Source: an uncultured Eubacteriales bacterium
GTDB lineage: Bacteria; Bacillota; Clostridia; Christensenellales; Aristaeellaceae
Reading direction: 5' to 3'
NCBI GenBank assembly: GCA_900542445.1
Contig: UQNN01000019.1
Span: forward strand, 1 to 42,025
Length of the DNA: 42,025 bases
Shown: positions 1-8,438 of the stretch, piece after piece
Numbering within the stretch: position 1 is the stretch's first letter
Layout: each line of letters opens with the position of its first letter
Program-made: the position numbers and the translations under genes
The notes under the pieces: generated by a model
Database searches by the model: none
The model's input: the letters and a program-made list of their open reading frames with translations, nothing else
What the model was told of the DNA's origin: nothing

Positions 1-272
1 CGCCCCCAGCGGGTAAGGTCTTTCATAATGCAGACACCGATTTTCCCGTTTTCCACATCGTCCATCATGCGGGAGTAGGCGGAACGGTCAAAAAACCTGC
101 CGCTTTCGTCATCGTCGATGTAGTGCCGGATATTGGTTAGGTGCTGCCCTCTGGCATAGTTCTCCAAAAATATTTTTTGGTTCTGTATGCTGTTGCTCTC
201 GCCGCCGTCCCTGTCCTCGTCGCCCACGGAAAGGCGGGAGTAAAGGGCTGTAATTTTGCTATAATCAGTCAT
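1..272 (-). CDS. Large serine recombinase, N-terminal part (runs off the left edge)
   Basis: Reading the minus strand from an ATG at 272 gives MTDYSKITALYSRLSVGDED, followed by an SNSIQNQK segment, a DDDESGRFF segment and MKDLTRWG before the window ends. This is the catalytic N-terminus of TnpX/TndX-type large serine recombinases, which excise and integrate Tn4451/Tn5397-like elements; the SxxxQ serine nucleophile motif (SNSIQNQ) is present. An AGGAGG (281-286) sits 8 bases before this ATG. A second in-frame ATG at 278 would be only 2 bases from it, so 272 is preferred. In Tn4451-type elements the recombinase gene starts next to an element end and reads inward; here it starts about 50 bp from the break in the coupling-protein gene and reads away from it. 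The C-terminal DNA-binding domains lie outside the window. Confidence 0.88.
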   Translation of the reverse strand, partial: MTDYSKITALYSRLSVGDEDRDGGESNSIQNQKIFLENYARGQHLTNIRHYIDDDESGRFFDRSAYSRMMDDVENGKIGVCIMKDLTRWG

Positions 273-329
273 GTGCATAACCTCCTGTGCGTCCATGTAT
301 GTGTCATTTACACTTAAAATTATGCACTC
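273..329. other. Probable end (attachment region) of the serine-recombinase element
   Basis: This 57-bp stretch lies between the recombinase ATG and the point where the coupling protein loses its family sequence. It contains a perfect 8-bp inverted repeat, GTGCATAA (273-280) and TTATGCAC (320-327), with a smaller nested pair GTGT/ACAC (301-313). On the minus strand the last conserved codon (TGG) is followed by A, so a GA dinucleotide sits exactly at the junction (328-329). GA is the known target and crossover dinucleotide of the TnpX family. The exact crossover base is inference. Confidence 0.55.
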
Positions 330-613
330 CAGCGTGCCGAGCCATATTCACGCCCTTTACGATACTTCTTTTTTTCACTTTCTTTAATGAAAATGAACAG
401 ACGAAAGCCCGCGCCCAGCAGCAGCCCGATGCATAAGTCATGCAGCTCAAAGCTCGGCAGGGGCGACGCGAACGACGCAGAAAGGCTGTCCATCAGGCTT
501 AGCAGCTTATGCGCCGCATCCGTTCCTTCTGCCAGCCGCCATGCCTGCCCGATTTTCGTCGCGTAGAGCGCAATCAGCAGATACGGCAGCTCATGCAGCC
601 ATTTTCTTTTCAT
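320..613 (-). pseudogene. VirD4/TraG-type coupling protein, truncated by element insertion
   Basis: The first 95 residues match the N-terminus of Firmicutes ICE type IV coupling proteins (VirD4/TcpA/PcfC-like): a basic start, a first membrane segment (about residues 8-24), a second (about 60-76), then the strongly conserved EYGSARW that normally leads into the ATPase domain. After W the frame reads only S-A-stop. The whole ATPase domain (normally about 500 more residues) is absent, and the recombinase gene of another element begins 48 bp further on. The start overlaps the pcfB stop by 4 bp (ATGA), so the two were translationally coupled. With this gene broken, the host ICE should not mobilise on its own unless the insert excises precisely. 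The rest of the gene may continue left of the window. Confidence 0.85.
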
Positions 614-1068
614 CGCGTCCTCTCCCTTTCCGCCTTGCGCGTCGGGGCAGTCCGGGCGACTCTTTCCTTCATCTCATTCAGGATTTCCATCAGAGACGGG
701 TGCTCTGCCTGACGAACGCGCCGATCTGTATATTCCTGAAAAGCTGCTGTCAGCGCGTCTGCGTCGCGGGCTTTAAAGAAAACGAGATATTTCGTTTCAT
801 CACTTTTCGCCCTCTTGACGGCGAAGTCCACGCCATATTTACGCGCAATGCGTTCAAAGGCATGAATATCGGGATCGTCGATCTCGATGTTGGTCATGCC
901 CTGATTTTGCCGTGCAAGCTGTCGGACAGACTGCTTGCCATGCGGCACAGTCAATTTGCCATGCATGGCGTGAAGCAGCTTCGCTATGCCGTTTTTCATT
1001 ACCCTTCCAGAGAATTTGCTCGCATGAAATGCCATCGTAACGGTGCGCATTTCAACTTCTTCCTGCAA
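610..1068 (-). CDS. pcfB: PcfB family conjugation protein (DUF3801)
   Basis: The protein matches PcfB (DUF3801), a small component encoded just before the coupling protein in Enterococcus and Clostridia conjugative elements. The recognisable features are the QEEVEMRTVT start, HGKQSVRQLARQNQGMTNIE, the FERIARKYGVDFAVK segment and FFKARDADALTAAFQEYT, ending in a basic tail. I start it at the TTG at 1068, which gives MQEEVEM and lies 9 bases after AAGGAG (1078-1083); an upstream TTG at 1077 touches the Shine-Dalgarno and is unlikely. The 3' end overlaps the coupling protein start by 4 bp. In the pCF10 system PcfB helps couple relaxase/DNA to the ATPase; that role here is by family only. Confidence 0.85.
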   Translation of the reverse strand: MQEEVEMRTVTMAFHASKFSGRVMKNGIAKLLHAMHGKLTVPHGKQSVRQLARQNQGMTNIEIDDPDIHAFERIARKYGVDFAVKRAKSDETKYLVFFKARDADALTAAFQEYTDRRVRQAEHPSLMEILNEMKERVARTAPTRKAERERTR

Positions 1069-1143
1069 GAAAATCAACTCCTTTCTCTGATTTTACAGGC
1101 GATTCACGGCGGAACCGCCAGTCTGTGCAGCAAATACCTCATC

Positions 1144-4100
1144 TTACTTTTTCCTCCGTTTCCTGTCCGCCAGCCTGCGCCCGATCAGGATAATTCCGGC
1201 AAGCAGCAGCAGTGCCACGCCCTCCGTCATCATCGGGGTCAGCTCAATATCCACGCCGGTTTGAATATCGTGCTTTTCGTCCTCCTTTTCGTTGACAAGG
1301 CAGGGCATTTCTTCGGGAACAACGTAGCTTTCGTCGATGGCAAACGTCAGCGTGTCCTCGGTTTTCACGTAGCCTTGGAGCGCTTCGGTTTCGCGGATGA
1401 CGTACTTGCCGTCATCGAGATTTTCAAGCAGCACCGTGCCGTCCTCGCCGCTCTCCATCTCGCGCAGCACATTTCCGTCTGCATCTTCCAGCACGAATTT
1501 CACGCCGGAAAGCGGATTGCCGTCGCCGTCCATCTTCATGAACATATAGCTGTTTGGCACGTTGACCAGCGTAATCGGCTCAGGCTGCACGAAGTCCTCG
1601 CCGATATGCAGCAGCATGTCCTCCATGCGCCTGTATCCATTGGGCGCGGCGGTTTCGCGGATAATCCAGTCGCCGTAGTCGATGTGACGGAAGATAAATT
1701 CGCCGTTTTCGTCGCTCGTAGCCACTTCGGTCACGACGTTGGTCGCCGCGTTAATCAGGCTGAACTCCACGCCCGCAAGCGGTCTGCCGGATGTATCCAC
1801 CTTCTTATACGCAAGGCGCATCGGCGTATTGGTGACGGTTTCCAGCGGCTCGTTCGGGTTGATAAACGTACCGTCCACCGTCAGACGGACATGCACGGCG
1901 GCTTTGAAATAGCCGGGGAGCGGCTGGGTTTCCTCGACGGTATATCTGCCATACGGGATTTTCTCAAACGTCACCAGCCCGTTTGCGTCCGAAACGGCGG
2001 TCGTCAGGCGCATACCTGTTTCCGTGACCAGCGCAAACTCTACGCCGGAAAGCGGCGCGCCGTTTTCGTCCTGCTTGCGGAGCTGTACGCGGGTATAGTC
2101 GTCGCGCAGCATCGTGTTGCCCGTGACATTTCCCTGCTCGTCCACCGTGAAGCGTGTTTCGGCTTCATTGAGTGCATAGCCGCTCGGCGCAAGGATTTCG
2201 CGGAAGGTGTATGTTCCCGGCGTAACGGGGATATCCGGGATTTCGCCGTTCGCATCGGTCGTGGCGCGGTAAATCATTTCGCCCTGCTCGTTTCTGACCT
2301 CGATCTGTGCGCCCGGAACGGTTTTCGCGCCGGTGATATCGGTTTTGGTCAGCGTCACGGGCGTATAAACCAGATCGTCATAGATGGGCTGCGCCAGCTC
2401 GACGCGGATTACCGCATCGCCGCCCGGCTCAAGCGTAATCGGGAAACGGTTTGGATTGAGCTTCCAGCCTGTCTTGACTTGCAGCTCGCGCACATAGTAG
2501 TCGCCATGCGGAAATGTGCCGTCAAACGTCAGCCTGCCGTTTTCATCAGTCGTGCCGACAGCCACAAGCGTATCTGCCAGCAGGGTCACGCCGTTTTCAC
2601 GGATATCCCGCTCGCTGAACAGCCCGAACACAAAGCCTTCGCCCGGCTCGCTGTGCAGCGTCCGCAGCACTTCACCGTTTGCTTCCGTCGTGCGAATGAC
2701 TTCGGCTTCCTTGTGCAGCGTAATGGCGGCGGGAAGATAGGTATTGCCAACCTCCACGCGGATCTGCACCAACGGGGTCTGATCGTCCGCATACGCCAGC
2801 TCGATTTCGCGCGGCGCATCATCCGGCGCGTATCCTTCCGGCGCTTTGACCTCGGTCAGCGTATATCTGCCCAGCGGCAGAAGTTTGGACGCATCCTCGC
2901 CGCCCGCCGTCGTGATGATCGTATCGACCAGCTCGCCCTCGGTGTACCACGCCGTTCCGTCCCTGCCGACGATCTCCTCGGCAGCACGCAGTTCAAAGAC
3001 CGCGCCTGCCAGATTCCGCTGTTCATACACCGGCTTCTGCACCGCATAGCCATATGCGTTCACGGTTTCAAAGCCGACGAGCATATCGCCGGTCTTTTTC
3101 ACGAGAATCTGTCCTTTGACCGGCTCATCCTGCATTTCGACGTTTAGCTCATACGTCTGCCCCGGTTCGTCGCCGTCATGCCCGATCATCACGGGCAGAG
3201 ACTCCGTCCGAATCAGGTATCCTTCCGGCGCGGAAATCTCCTCGATGTAGTACAAGCCCCACCTGAGCGTTTCCGGCAGGGTCACGCCGCCCGTTTCATC
3301 CGTGGTGAACGTGTCGATCTCCTTTTCGGTCGGATAATGCACCGTCTGGCGCACCGTTTCGCCGTTTGTGTCCTTGAGCTTAAACGACGTATGCGCCAGC
3401 GTGATGGTCTTGCCCGTTTCGCGATCCGTCTTGAGGATACGAAGGCGGTAGAGAATCGGTCGGTCGCTGAGTGTCAGCGGCGGCGGGTTCTGGATATCCT
3501 CCGTCCCGTCGATTTCAAACTCAATCGCGCCTTTGATTTCATAGCCCTCTTTGCCCTTCGTTTGCTCCAGCACATAGATGCCGTAGGGCAGTGCCTTGGT
3601 CTTGGCGTATCCGCGCTTATTCGTCACCAGATGATCGCGCTCAAACGGACGCGCGTTTTCATAGCTGCCCGCACTTTTGAGATACACATTGAACTCTGCG
3701 CCTGCTTCCGGCTGCTCGACGCGATCCGGGGCAGGGTCGTCGTGGTCGTCGCCTAAAATCTTGACGATAGCCTGTGCTCCCAGCCGGATGGTGTTGGTTT
3801 TCAGCCCTTCATATTCCACGACGGCTTCTTCAGACTGCCCTGCGGCGCTGACGGTATCGACGAAGATGTGTTTTTCGCTCGGATGATAGCCCTTTGGCGG
3901 GGTCAACTCCACGATTTCATACAGCCCCGGCCACAACTCGCCCGTTACAGCACTCGCATCCTCTCCTGCCGTCGTCAGCCCATCCACAACGGTATCGCCT
4001 TTTTTGAACAGAACGTTGCCCTGTCTGTCCTTGATTGCCGCGCCCGCCAGCACCTGAAAGACCGCGCCGGTCAGCTCGCCGTCGCCGCGCGATTTCGGCG

Positions 4101-7100
4101 GGTCGATGCTCGCCTGTCTGGGCAGGGTTTTTCGATTTTTGCTGTTGGGGTTATCGCCTGCATATTCGTCCTTATCGCGCTTATAAATCTTGATTTTGAC
4201 CCGGACGGGCTGATTCGTCGCCGCAAGGTCGGTCGTTTCGTCGGGTTTGACCGTCGCGTCCAGCGCGATTTCTTCAAAGACGTAGCCCTTTGTCGCGCCA
4301 TGCTCGCGCACGATGTAGCGTCCCTTGCGCAGCGGCTCAGAGATTGCCACGCCGTCCGCGCCGGTCGTCATGCTGCCGACAAGCGCATTTCCGTATTCGT
4401 CGTTTTCATAGATATCAAACTTCACGCCCGCAATCGGGTTGCCGTTTGCCCGGTCGGTTTTGGTCAGGCGGATAAAGCCTTTTGTCGGCTCATTCTCGAC
4501 TTCCAGCTCGCAGGTTTTGAAGTTTTCCTCGTCAATGACGATATCCGCCGAAAAGCCCGCGTCCACGAAATGCTCCGGCACTTTGCTTTCCGTCACGCGG
4601 TAGGTTCCCCACGTCAGCCAGCCGGTTTCGGCAACGCCTTCCGCATCCGTCGTAATGACCGCGACCACCTCGCCGTCGCCCGCTCCTTGATGGGATGGCA
4701 GACCGCTGATCCGCGTGACGGTAAACTCCGCGCCTGCCAGCAGCTCTTTTGTGAGCTGATCCCGCTTGACGATCCTGATCCTGCCCTGAATCGGCTGATT
4801 ACTCGCGCCCAGATATGTCGTTTCGTCCGGATTCACCGCCGCGTCCTGCTGCGCCAGTTCCGCCACATAGCCCGTCGGGTTTTCATGCTCGCGCACGGTA
4901 TATTGTCCCTTGAACAATGCAGGCGACGTTGCCGCGCCGTTTGCATCCGTGGTCATTGTGCCGACAACGTTGCCGCCCGCGTCCACGATATCGAACTGCA
5001 CGCCCTCAATCGGTCTGCCGTCCAGCGCGTCGGTCTTGACGATCTGGATGAAGCCCTTCGTCGGCTCGTTTTCGACCTCGATGAGATAGGTCTTTCCGTT
5101 TTCCGTGCAGTCGATTTCGGTTGAAAAGCCGCTGGTTTCATAGTGCGCGGGAACTTTGCTCTCCGTCACGCGATACCGCCCATAATCCAGCCAGTCCGTT
5201 TCGGCATTGCCGTTTACGTCGGTGGTCAGCACGATGGACGTTCCCGTTCCGTCTGTGCGTGTGATGGTGAACTCCGCGCCTGCCAATGGTTCTTTCGTCA
5301 GGCTGTCCGTCTTGGCGATACGGATTCTGCCCCGAATCCGTTCATCCGCGAACGCCGCGCCCGTCGTTTCGCCTGCCGTGACGGTCACGCTCTGACTATC
5401 CGGCACAGCGACGAGATATCCCGTCGGCGCGTTGATTTCGCGCACGGTATAATTTCCTGCCGGAAGGTTATCAAAGTGCGCCGTACCGTCCGCGCCTGTG
5501 GTCTGCGTCGCCGCAACTGTGCCGGAAGCGTTCGTCAGCTCGAACGTCGCGCCCGCCAGCACCGCGCCGCTTGCCGCATCCGTCTTAGTCACGACCAGTG
5601 CGCCGTTCGGCATATCAAAGCGGATTTCCGTGGACTTGAGCGGATACGGCGATCCCCGCTGCGGAATGACGACCTTCTGCACATTCGCATCCGGCACGGC
5701 GACCAGAAAATTGGCTTCCAGCTCCTCCGTCGAAACGGATTCCGCGGCAAAAGAAAAACCGCTTCCTGCTTGGGAAACGGTAATGGTGTCGCCGCTGTTC
5801 AGATAGACGTATGTGCCGTCCTCGCCGCCCGTATAGCCGGTAATCGTTCCGACCGAGCGGCGGATACGAATGCGCGGCGCGTCCGTGGTCAGCGTCGCCG
5901 TGCCGGTGCATACGCCGTTGGCGACGGATACGGACACATTCGACACCGTGATTTCGCCGGTCATTTGCGCATAGGTCAGGGCGTTTGCAGCCAGCCAACG
6001 TGCATATTCGAGATATTCCTTGGGAGCTTGACCTGTTGCGCGGTAAAAATCATCCATACGCCAATAATCGCGGACATACTGTGAACCTTCCAGCTGTTTG
6101 ATGACCTCGCGGATGGCGAACTGCCCCGCCGCTCTCGACCATTCAAGGCATTCATCCTCATACCGGTCAATCCCCATGAAGGGAAACGTGTGCCGCAGTA
6201 CCCAGCCGATGGCGTGCATCGTCTTTTCGCTGTATATGATGCCGGAGTAACCCTGCGTCTGCCCGTACTGCGCCAGATCAACCACATGATATGGACCGTC
6301 CGGGTTGTTCCTGATGCCGGGGCTGTTCATCGTATGTTCAAGGCAATAGACCACATGCTCGTTGATATAATGCCTTGTCGCGTAAATTGCGCCATAGTTT
6401 TTGAGCGACGCAATCTGCACGTCGTCATGCACGGAATAGGCGTATACCGTCTGCCCCGCGTAAAACTCACCCGTGTTGCCGCTGAGCGTCTGCAATCTCG
6501 GCGGGTTATTCGCCGCGTACAGCTCCACCGGCGTAAACGGGAAGGCGTAAGTCGTCACGTCATAATCTGCCGCATCGGACGGCTGGGTTTCCTCTGCCAG
6601 CACCCAGGCCGTCGCCGTGTCCGTCCACGCCATCTCTCCATCGGGTTCTTCCTCGCCGTACAGATAGCGCACCAGCAGCCATGTTCGCCCCATGCCGTCC
6701 TGCCGGACTTCTTCCACCCGGACGTTTGCGGTGCGGACAAAACTGCCGTCGTACAACTCGCCGTCTGCCTCGTCCGCCGTTTCATCCACATCCGAAAACA
6801 CGCGCGTATTTTCCGTGACGAGAACGAACATGCCCGCCTGATGTGCTGCTTCAGGTTCGGGCGTTGGCAGGGGATCTTCCGTAACCTGCGGAGTCGGCTC
6901 TGCCGTGCCCTCCGGCGTTTCGATTTCCGACGGCAGTTCCGTCGGCTCGCTTGGAAGCTCCGGCTCGCCTGTTGCTTCCGGTGATTCAACCGGCAGTTCC
7001 GGCTCGGCTGTTGTTTCCGGCTCGCTCGGAAGCTCTGCTTCCGCGCCTGTTGCTTGGGCAAACCCCGTTTCTTCCGCCCATATCGACGTAGGCAGAGCCG

Positions 7101-7158
7101 CCGTCAGCATCATCAGCGACAGCAGCAAAGACAAAAGACGTTTGATTTTGTGTTTCAT
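1144..7158 (-). CDS. Giant surface adhesin: thioester domain plus about 14 Cna-B/SpaA repeats
   Basis: A 2004-residue exported protein. Residues 1-28 are a signal peptide (cut near IWA/EE). Residues 30-107 are a Pro/Glu/Ser/Thr-rich spacer. A putative thioester (TQXA-like) domain covers about 240-390: Cys272 in VVYCLEH and Gln346 in AGQFAIREV fit the Cys-Gln pair that forms covalent host bonds in this family. From about residue 518 to 1955 there are about 14 Cna-B/SpaA prealbumin-like repeats, each opening with a (V/I)xKTD-type strand and closing with an E-box such as REINAPTGY or VTESKVP, which suggests intramolecular isopeptide bonds. The C-terminus has IQTG (1965-1968), a hydrophobic segment (about 1979-1995) and a KRRKK tail, so it is a non-LPXTG sorting signal or plain membrane anchor. 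Its start overlaps the sortase stop by 4 bp (ATGA), so that sortase is the likely anchoring enzyme. The same pair is commonly carried by Tn1549/CTn-type ICEs. Confidence 0.9.
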   Translation of the reverse strand: MKHKIKRLLSLLLSLMMLTAALPTSIWAEETGFAQATGAEAELPSEPETTAEPELPVESPEATGEPELPSEPTELPSEIETPEGTAEPTPQVTEDPLPTPEPEAAHQAGMFVLVTENTRVFSDVDETADEADGELYDGSFVRTANVRVEEVRQDGMGRTWLLVRYLYGEEEPDGEMAWTDTATAWVLAEETQPSDAADYDVTTYAFPFTPVELYAANNPPRLQTLSGNTGEFYAGQTVYAYSVHDDVQIASLKNYGAIYATRHYINEHVVYCLEHTMNSPGIRNNPDGPYHVVDLAQYGQTQGYSGIIYSEKTMHAIGWVLRHTFPFMGIDRYEDECLEWSRAAGQFAIREVIKQLEGSQYVRDYWRMDDFYRATGQAPKEYLEYARWLAANALTYAQMTGEITVSNVSVSVANGVCTGTATLTTDAPRIRIRRSVGTITGYTGGEDGTYVYLNSGDTITVSQAGSGFSFAAESVSTEELEANFLVAVPDANVQKVVIPQRGSPYPLKSTEIRFDMPNGALVVTKTDAASGAVLAGATFELTNASGTVAATQTTGADGTAHFDNLPAGNYTVREINAPTGYLVAVPDSQSVTVTAGETTGAAFADERIRGRIRIAKTDSLTKEPLAGAEFTITRTDGTGTSIVLTTDVNGNAETDWLDYGRYRVTESKVPAHYETSGFSTEIDCTENGKTYLIEVENEPTKGFIQIVKTDALDGRPIEGVQFDIVDAGGNVVGTMTTDANGAATSPALFKGQYTVREHENPTGYVAELAQQDAAVNPDETTYLGASNQPIQGRIRIVKRDQLTKELLAGAEFTVTRISGLPSHQGAGDGEVVAVITTDAEGVAETGWLTWGTYRVTESKVPEHFVDAGFSADIVIDEENFKTCELEVENEPTKGFIRLTKTDRANGNPIAGVKFDIYENDEYGNALVGSMTTGADGVAISEPLRKGRYIVREHGATKGYVFEEIALDATVKPDETTDLAATNQPVRVKIKIYKRDKDEYAGDNPNSKNRKTLPRQASIDPPKSRGDGELTGAVFQVLAGAAIKDRQGNVLFKKGDTVVDGLTTAGEDASAVTGELWPGLYEIVELTPPKGYHPSEKHIFVDTVSAAGQSEEAVVEYEGLKTNTIRLGAQAIVKILGDDHDDPAPDRVEQPEAGAEFNVYLKSAGSYENARPFERDHLVTNKRGYAKTKALPYGIYVLEQTKGKEGYEIKGAIEFEIDGTEDIQNPPPLTLSDRPILYRLRILKTDRETGKTITLAHTSFKLKDTNGETVRQTVHYPTEKEIDTFTTDETGGVTLPETLRWGLYYIEEISAPEGYLIRTESLPVMIGHDGDEPGQTYELNVEMQDEPVKGQILVKKTGDMLVGFETVNAYGYAVQKPVYEQRNLAGAVFELRAAEEIVGRDGTAWYTEGELVDTIITTAGGEDASKLLPLGRYTLTEVKAPEGYAPDDAPREIELAYADDQTPLVQIRVEVGNTYLPAAITLHKEAEVIRTTEANGEVLRTLHSEPGEGFVFGLFSERDIRENGVTLLADTLVAVGTTDENGRLTFDGTFPHGDYYVRELQVKTGWKLNPNRFPITLEPGGDAVIRVELAQPIYDDLVYTPVTLTKTDITGAKTVPGAQIEVRNEQGEMIYRATTDANGEIPDIPVTPGTYTFREILAPSGYALNEAETRFTVDEQGNVTGNTMLRDDYTRVQLRKQDENGAPLSGVEFALVTETGMRLTTAVSDANGLVTFEKIPYGRYTVEETQPLPGYFKAAVHVRLTVDGTFINPNEPLETVTNTPMRLAYKKVDTSGRPLAGVEFSLINAATNVVTEVATSDENGEFIFRHIDYGDWIIRETAAPNGYRRMEDMLLHIGEDFVQPEPITLVNVPNSYMFMKMDGDGNPLSGVKFVLEDADGNVLREMESGEDGTVLLENLDDGKYVIRETEALQGYVKTEDTLTFAIDESYVVPEEMPCLVNEKEDEKHDIQTGVDIELTPMMTEGVALLLLAGIILIGRRLADRKRRKK
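4201..5334 (-). repeat. Tandem duplication of a two-domain Cna-B unit inside the adhesin
   Basis: Residues 609-791 and 792-986 of the adhesin are two copies of the same pair of Cna-B domains. Each begins GRIRI(A/V)K and LTKE..LAGAEFT, passes through YRVTESKVP and EVENEPTKGFI, and ends with a VREH...GY box and a PDETT..NQP(I/V) linker. The other repeats are far less alike, so this pair is a recent internal duplication. The copies are not identical, so they were not made in the immediate past. Confidence 0.75.
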
Positions 7159-8033
7159 AAGTTCCTCCTGCTTTTTTCAAGTACAGCCACGACTGCAAGC
7201 CGTCCCGCTTTGCCGCCATAGCTTCGGTCACATGTTATCAGCGTGAGAATGGAATCCTCCGCGCCGACCGTCACACCCGTGTCGTACAGCGCGTTTCTCT
7301 TGGCATACTGGATGAAATCCCGAAACGCCGCATCGTTTTCAAAATCCGCCTGTGAAGCGTCCCACTCGCCGCTGTGAAAATTCAACACGGCAAAAATGCG
7401 GTATGATCCGCTTTCGTACAGCGTATCGAGCAGCACGGTTTCGTGTCCGGCATAGAAATCCGCATCCTTGTACCGCATGAGCGACGTGAACATCTTCTCG
7501 CCGGTGGATTTGAGATGATGCCCATAAATGGCGATATTGCGGCTGGGGATGCTGTAATCCGTTTTCATCAGCGAAAACAGCGTTCCCGCCGCGCCCTGTT
7601 TCCCCGTGAACGTGTGATGCAGGTAATACTCCGCGTCATCCGTCCAGACGACGGGATAATCCACGTTCGTGCCGGGAATCCTGATCCACGCGATGAAATC
7701 GTCGTTCTGTGCCAAACACGCCGCAAGGTCTTCGCCTGTCCCGATGTCGATTTCAGGCGGGGATTCATCCGTTTTGGGCAGTTCAAGCGGTTCTTGCGTT
7801 GCGCCTGGGAAACCAAGCAGTACGCGCAGGGCACTTTTACCCTGTGCAGGCGCGTCCGTTGCCTGCGCCGGTTCCTCGCTTTTGAGCCGAACGCGCAGGT
7901 CGTCATATTCTGCCGCGCTCCGATTCATTTCCGTGTTCTGCCCGATGAGCGGGCAGAGCAGCATCGCCGCGCCCGTCACAGCCATTGCCACCGCAAGAAA
8001 AGCTGAGGGCGAATCCGCATGTTTTTGCTTCAT
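7155..8033 (-). CDS. srtB: Class B sortase of the ICE
   Basis: A 292-residue membrane-anchored transpeptidase. Residues 11-31 form the N-terminal membrane segment, followed by a linker with PPEIDIGTGEDL. The sortase B core starts near residue 108 (NDDFIAWIRIPGTNVDYPVV). The catalytic triad is visible: His172 in the YGHH motif, Cys268 in LITCDRS and Arg278 in GRLAVVAV. Sortase B enzymes join a cell-wall cross-bridge to proteins with NPQTN-like or other non-LPXTG signals. The adhesin start codon overlaps this stop by 4 bp, so the two are co-translated and the adhesin, with its IQTG tail motif, is the natural substrate. The ATG is preceded by GGGAGG. Confidence 0.93.
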   Translation of the reverse strand: MKQKHADSPSAFLAVAMAVTGAAMLLCPLIGQNTEMNRSAAEYDDLRVRLKSEEPAQATDAPAQGKSALRVLLGFPGATQEPLELPKTDESPPEIDIGTGEDLAACLAQNDDFIAWIRIPGTNVDYPVVWTDDAEYYLHHTFTGKQGAAGTLFSLMKTDYSIPSRNIAIYGHHLKSTGEKMFTSLMRYKDADFYAGHETVLLDTLYESGSYRIFAVLNFHSGEWDASQADFENDAAFRDFIQYAKRNALYDTGVTVGAEDSILTLITCDRSYGGKAGRLAVVAVLEKSRRNL

Positions 8034-8048
8034 GATATTCCTCCCTTC

Positions 8049-8423
8049 TCACAGGCAGTACAGCTTCCTGCCCTGTATGGCGTAGACCAGAATCGGGGTA
8101 CAGTCCGGCGTAAACAGGTAACACCTGCCGGATTCAATCTGCGTCAACGCGCAGAGCTGGCAGGCTTTTCCGTCCACCGGCGGCACGGCGAAGAACAGCA
8201 CCCGTCTGGGAAACCAGCCGCCGCTAATCTCGCACGTCCGCTGCTCGGCTTCCTGCTCCAGCTGCATCACCCGAAGCGCAGTTTCCGTCCGCTTTTCGGG
8301 CAAAAGAAAACCTGCTTGCGTATCCTGCCGCAGCAGGTTCTCAAGCAGGTCGTCTTTGCTCATGCAGCCGGGAAATCGGTCAATGGGTTCGAGTTCACAG
8401 GCGAATTGAAAATAGTTTTTCAT
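8049..8423 (-). CDS. Small ICE protein of unknown function
   Basis: A 124-residue protein starting MKNYFQFACELEPIDRF. I do not recognise a family. It contains a C-x2-C pair (GKACQLCAL) and a short strand-rich C-terminus (RCYLFTPDCTPILVYAIQGR). There is no signal peptide or membrane span, so it should be cytoplasmic. It lies between the replication gene (15 bp upstream) and the sortase (15 bp downstream), so it is probably one transcript with both. The ATG at 8423 sits about 8 bases after AAGGGA; GTG codons further upstream overlap that site and are less likely. Confidence 0.7.
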   Translation of the reverse strand: MKNYFQFACELEPIDRFPGCMSKDDLLENLLRQDTQAGFLLPEKRTETALRVMQLEQEAEQRTCEISGGWFPRRVLFFAVPPVDGKACQLCALTQIESGRCYLFTPDCTPILVYAIQGRKLYCL

Positions 8424-8438
8424 GGACACCACTCCCTT

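Noticed and set aside
541..3147. Very long open frame on the plus strand opposite the adhesin and PcfB genes
   Set aside because: It is antisense to clear, recognisable genes, its codons and His/Arg/Phe-rich product are typical shadows of GC-rich coding sequence, and it has no family similarity.
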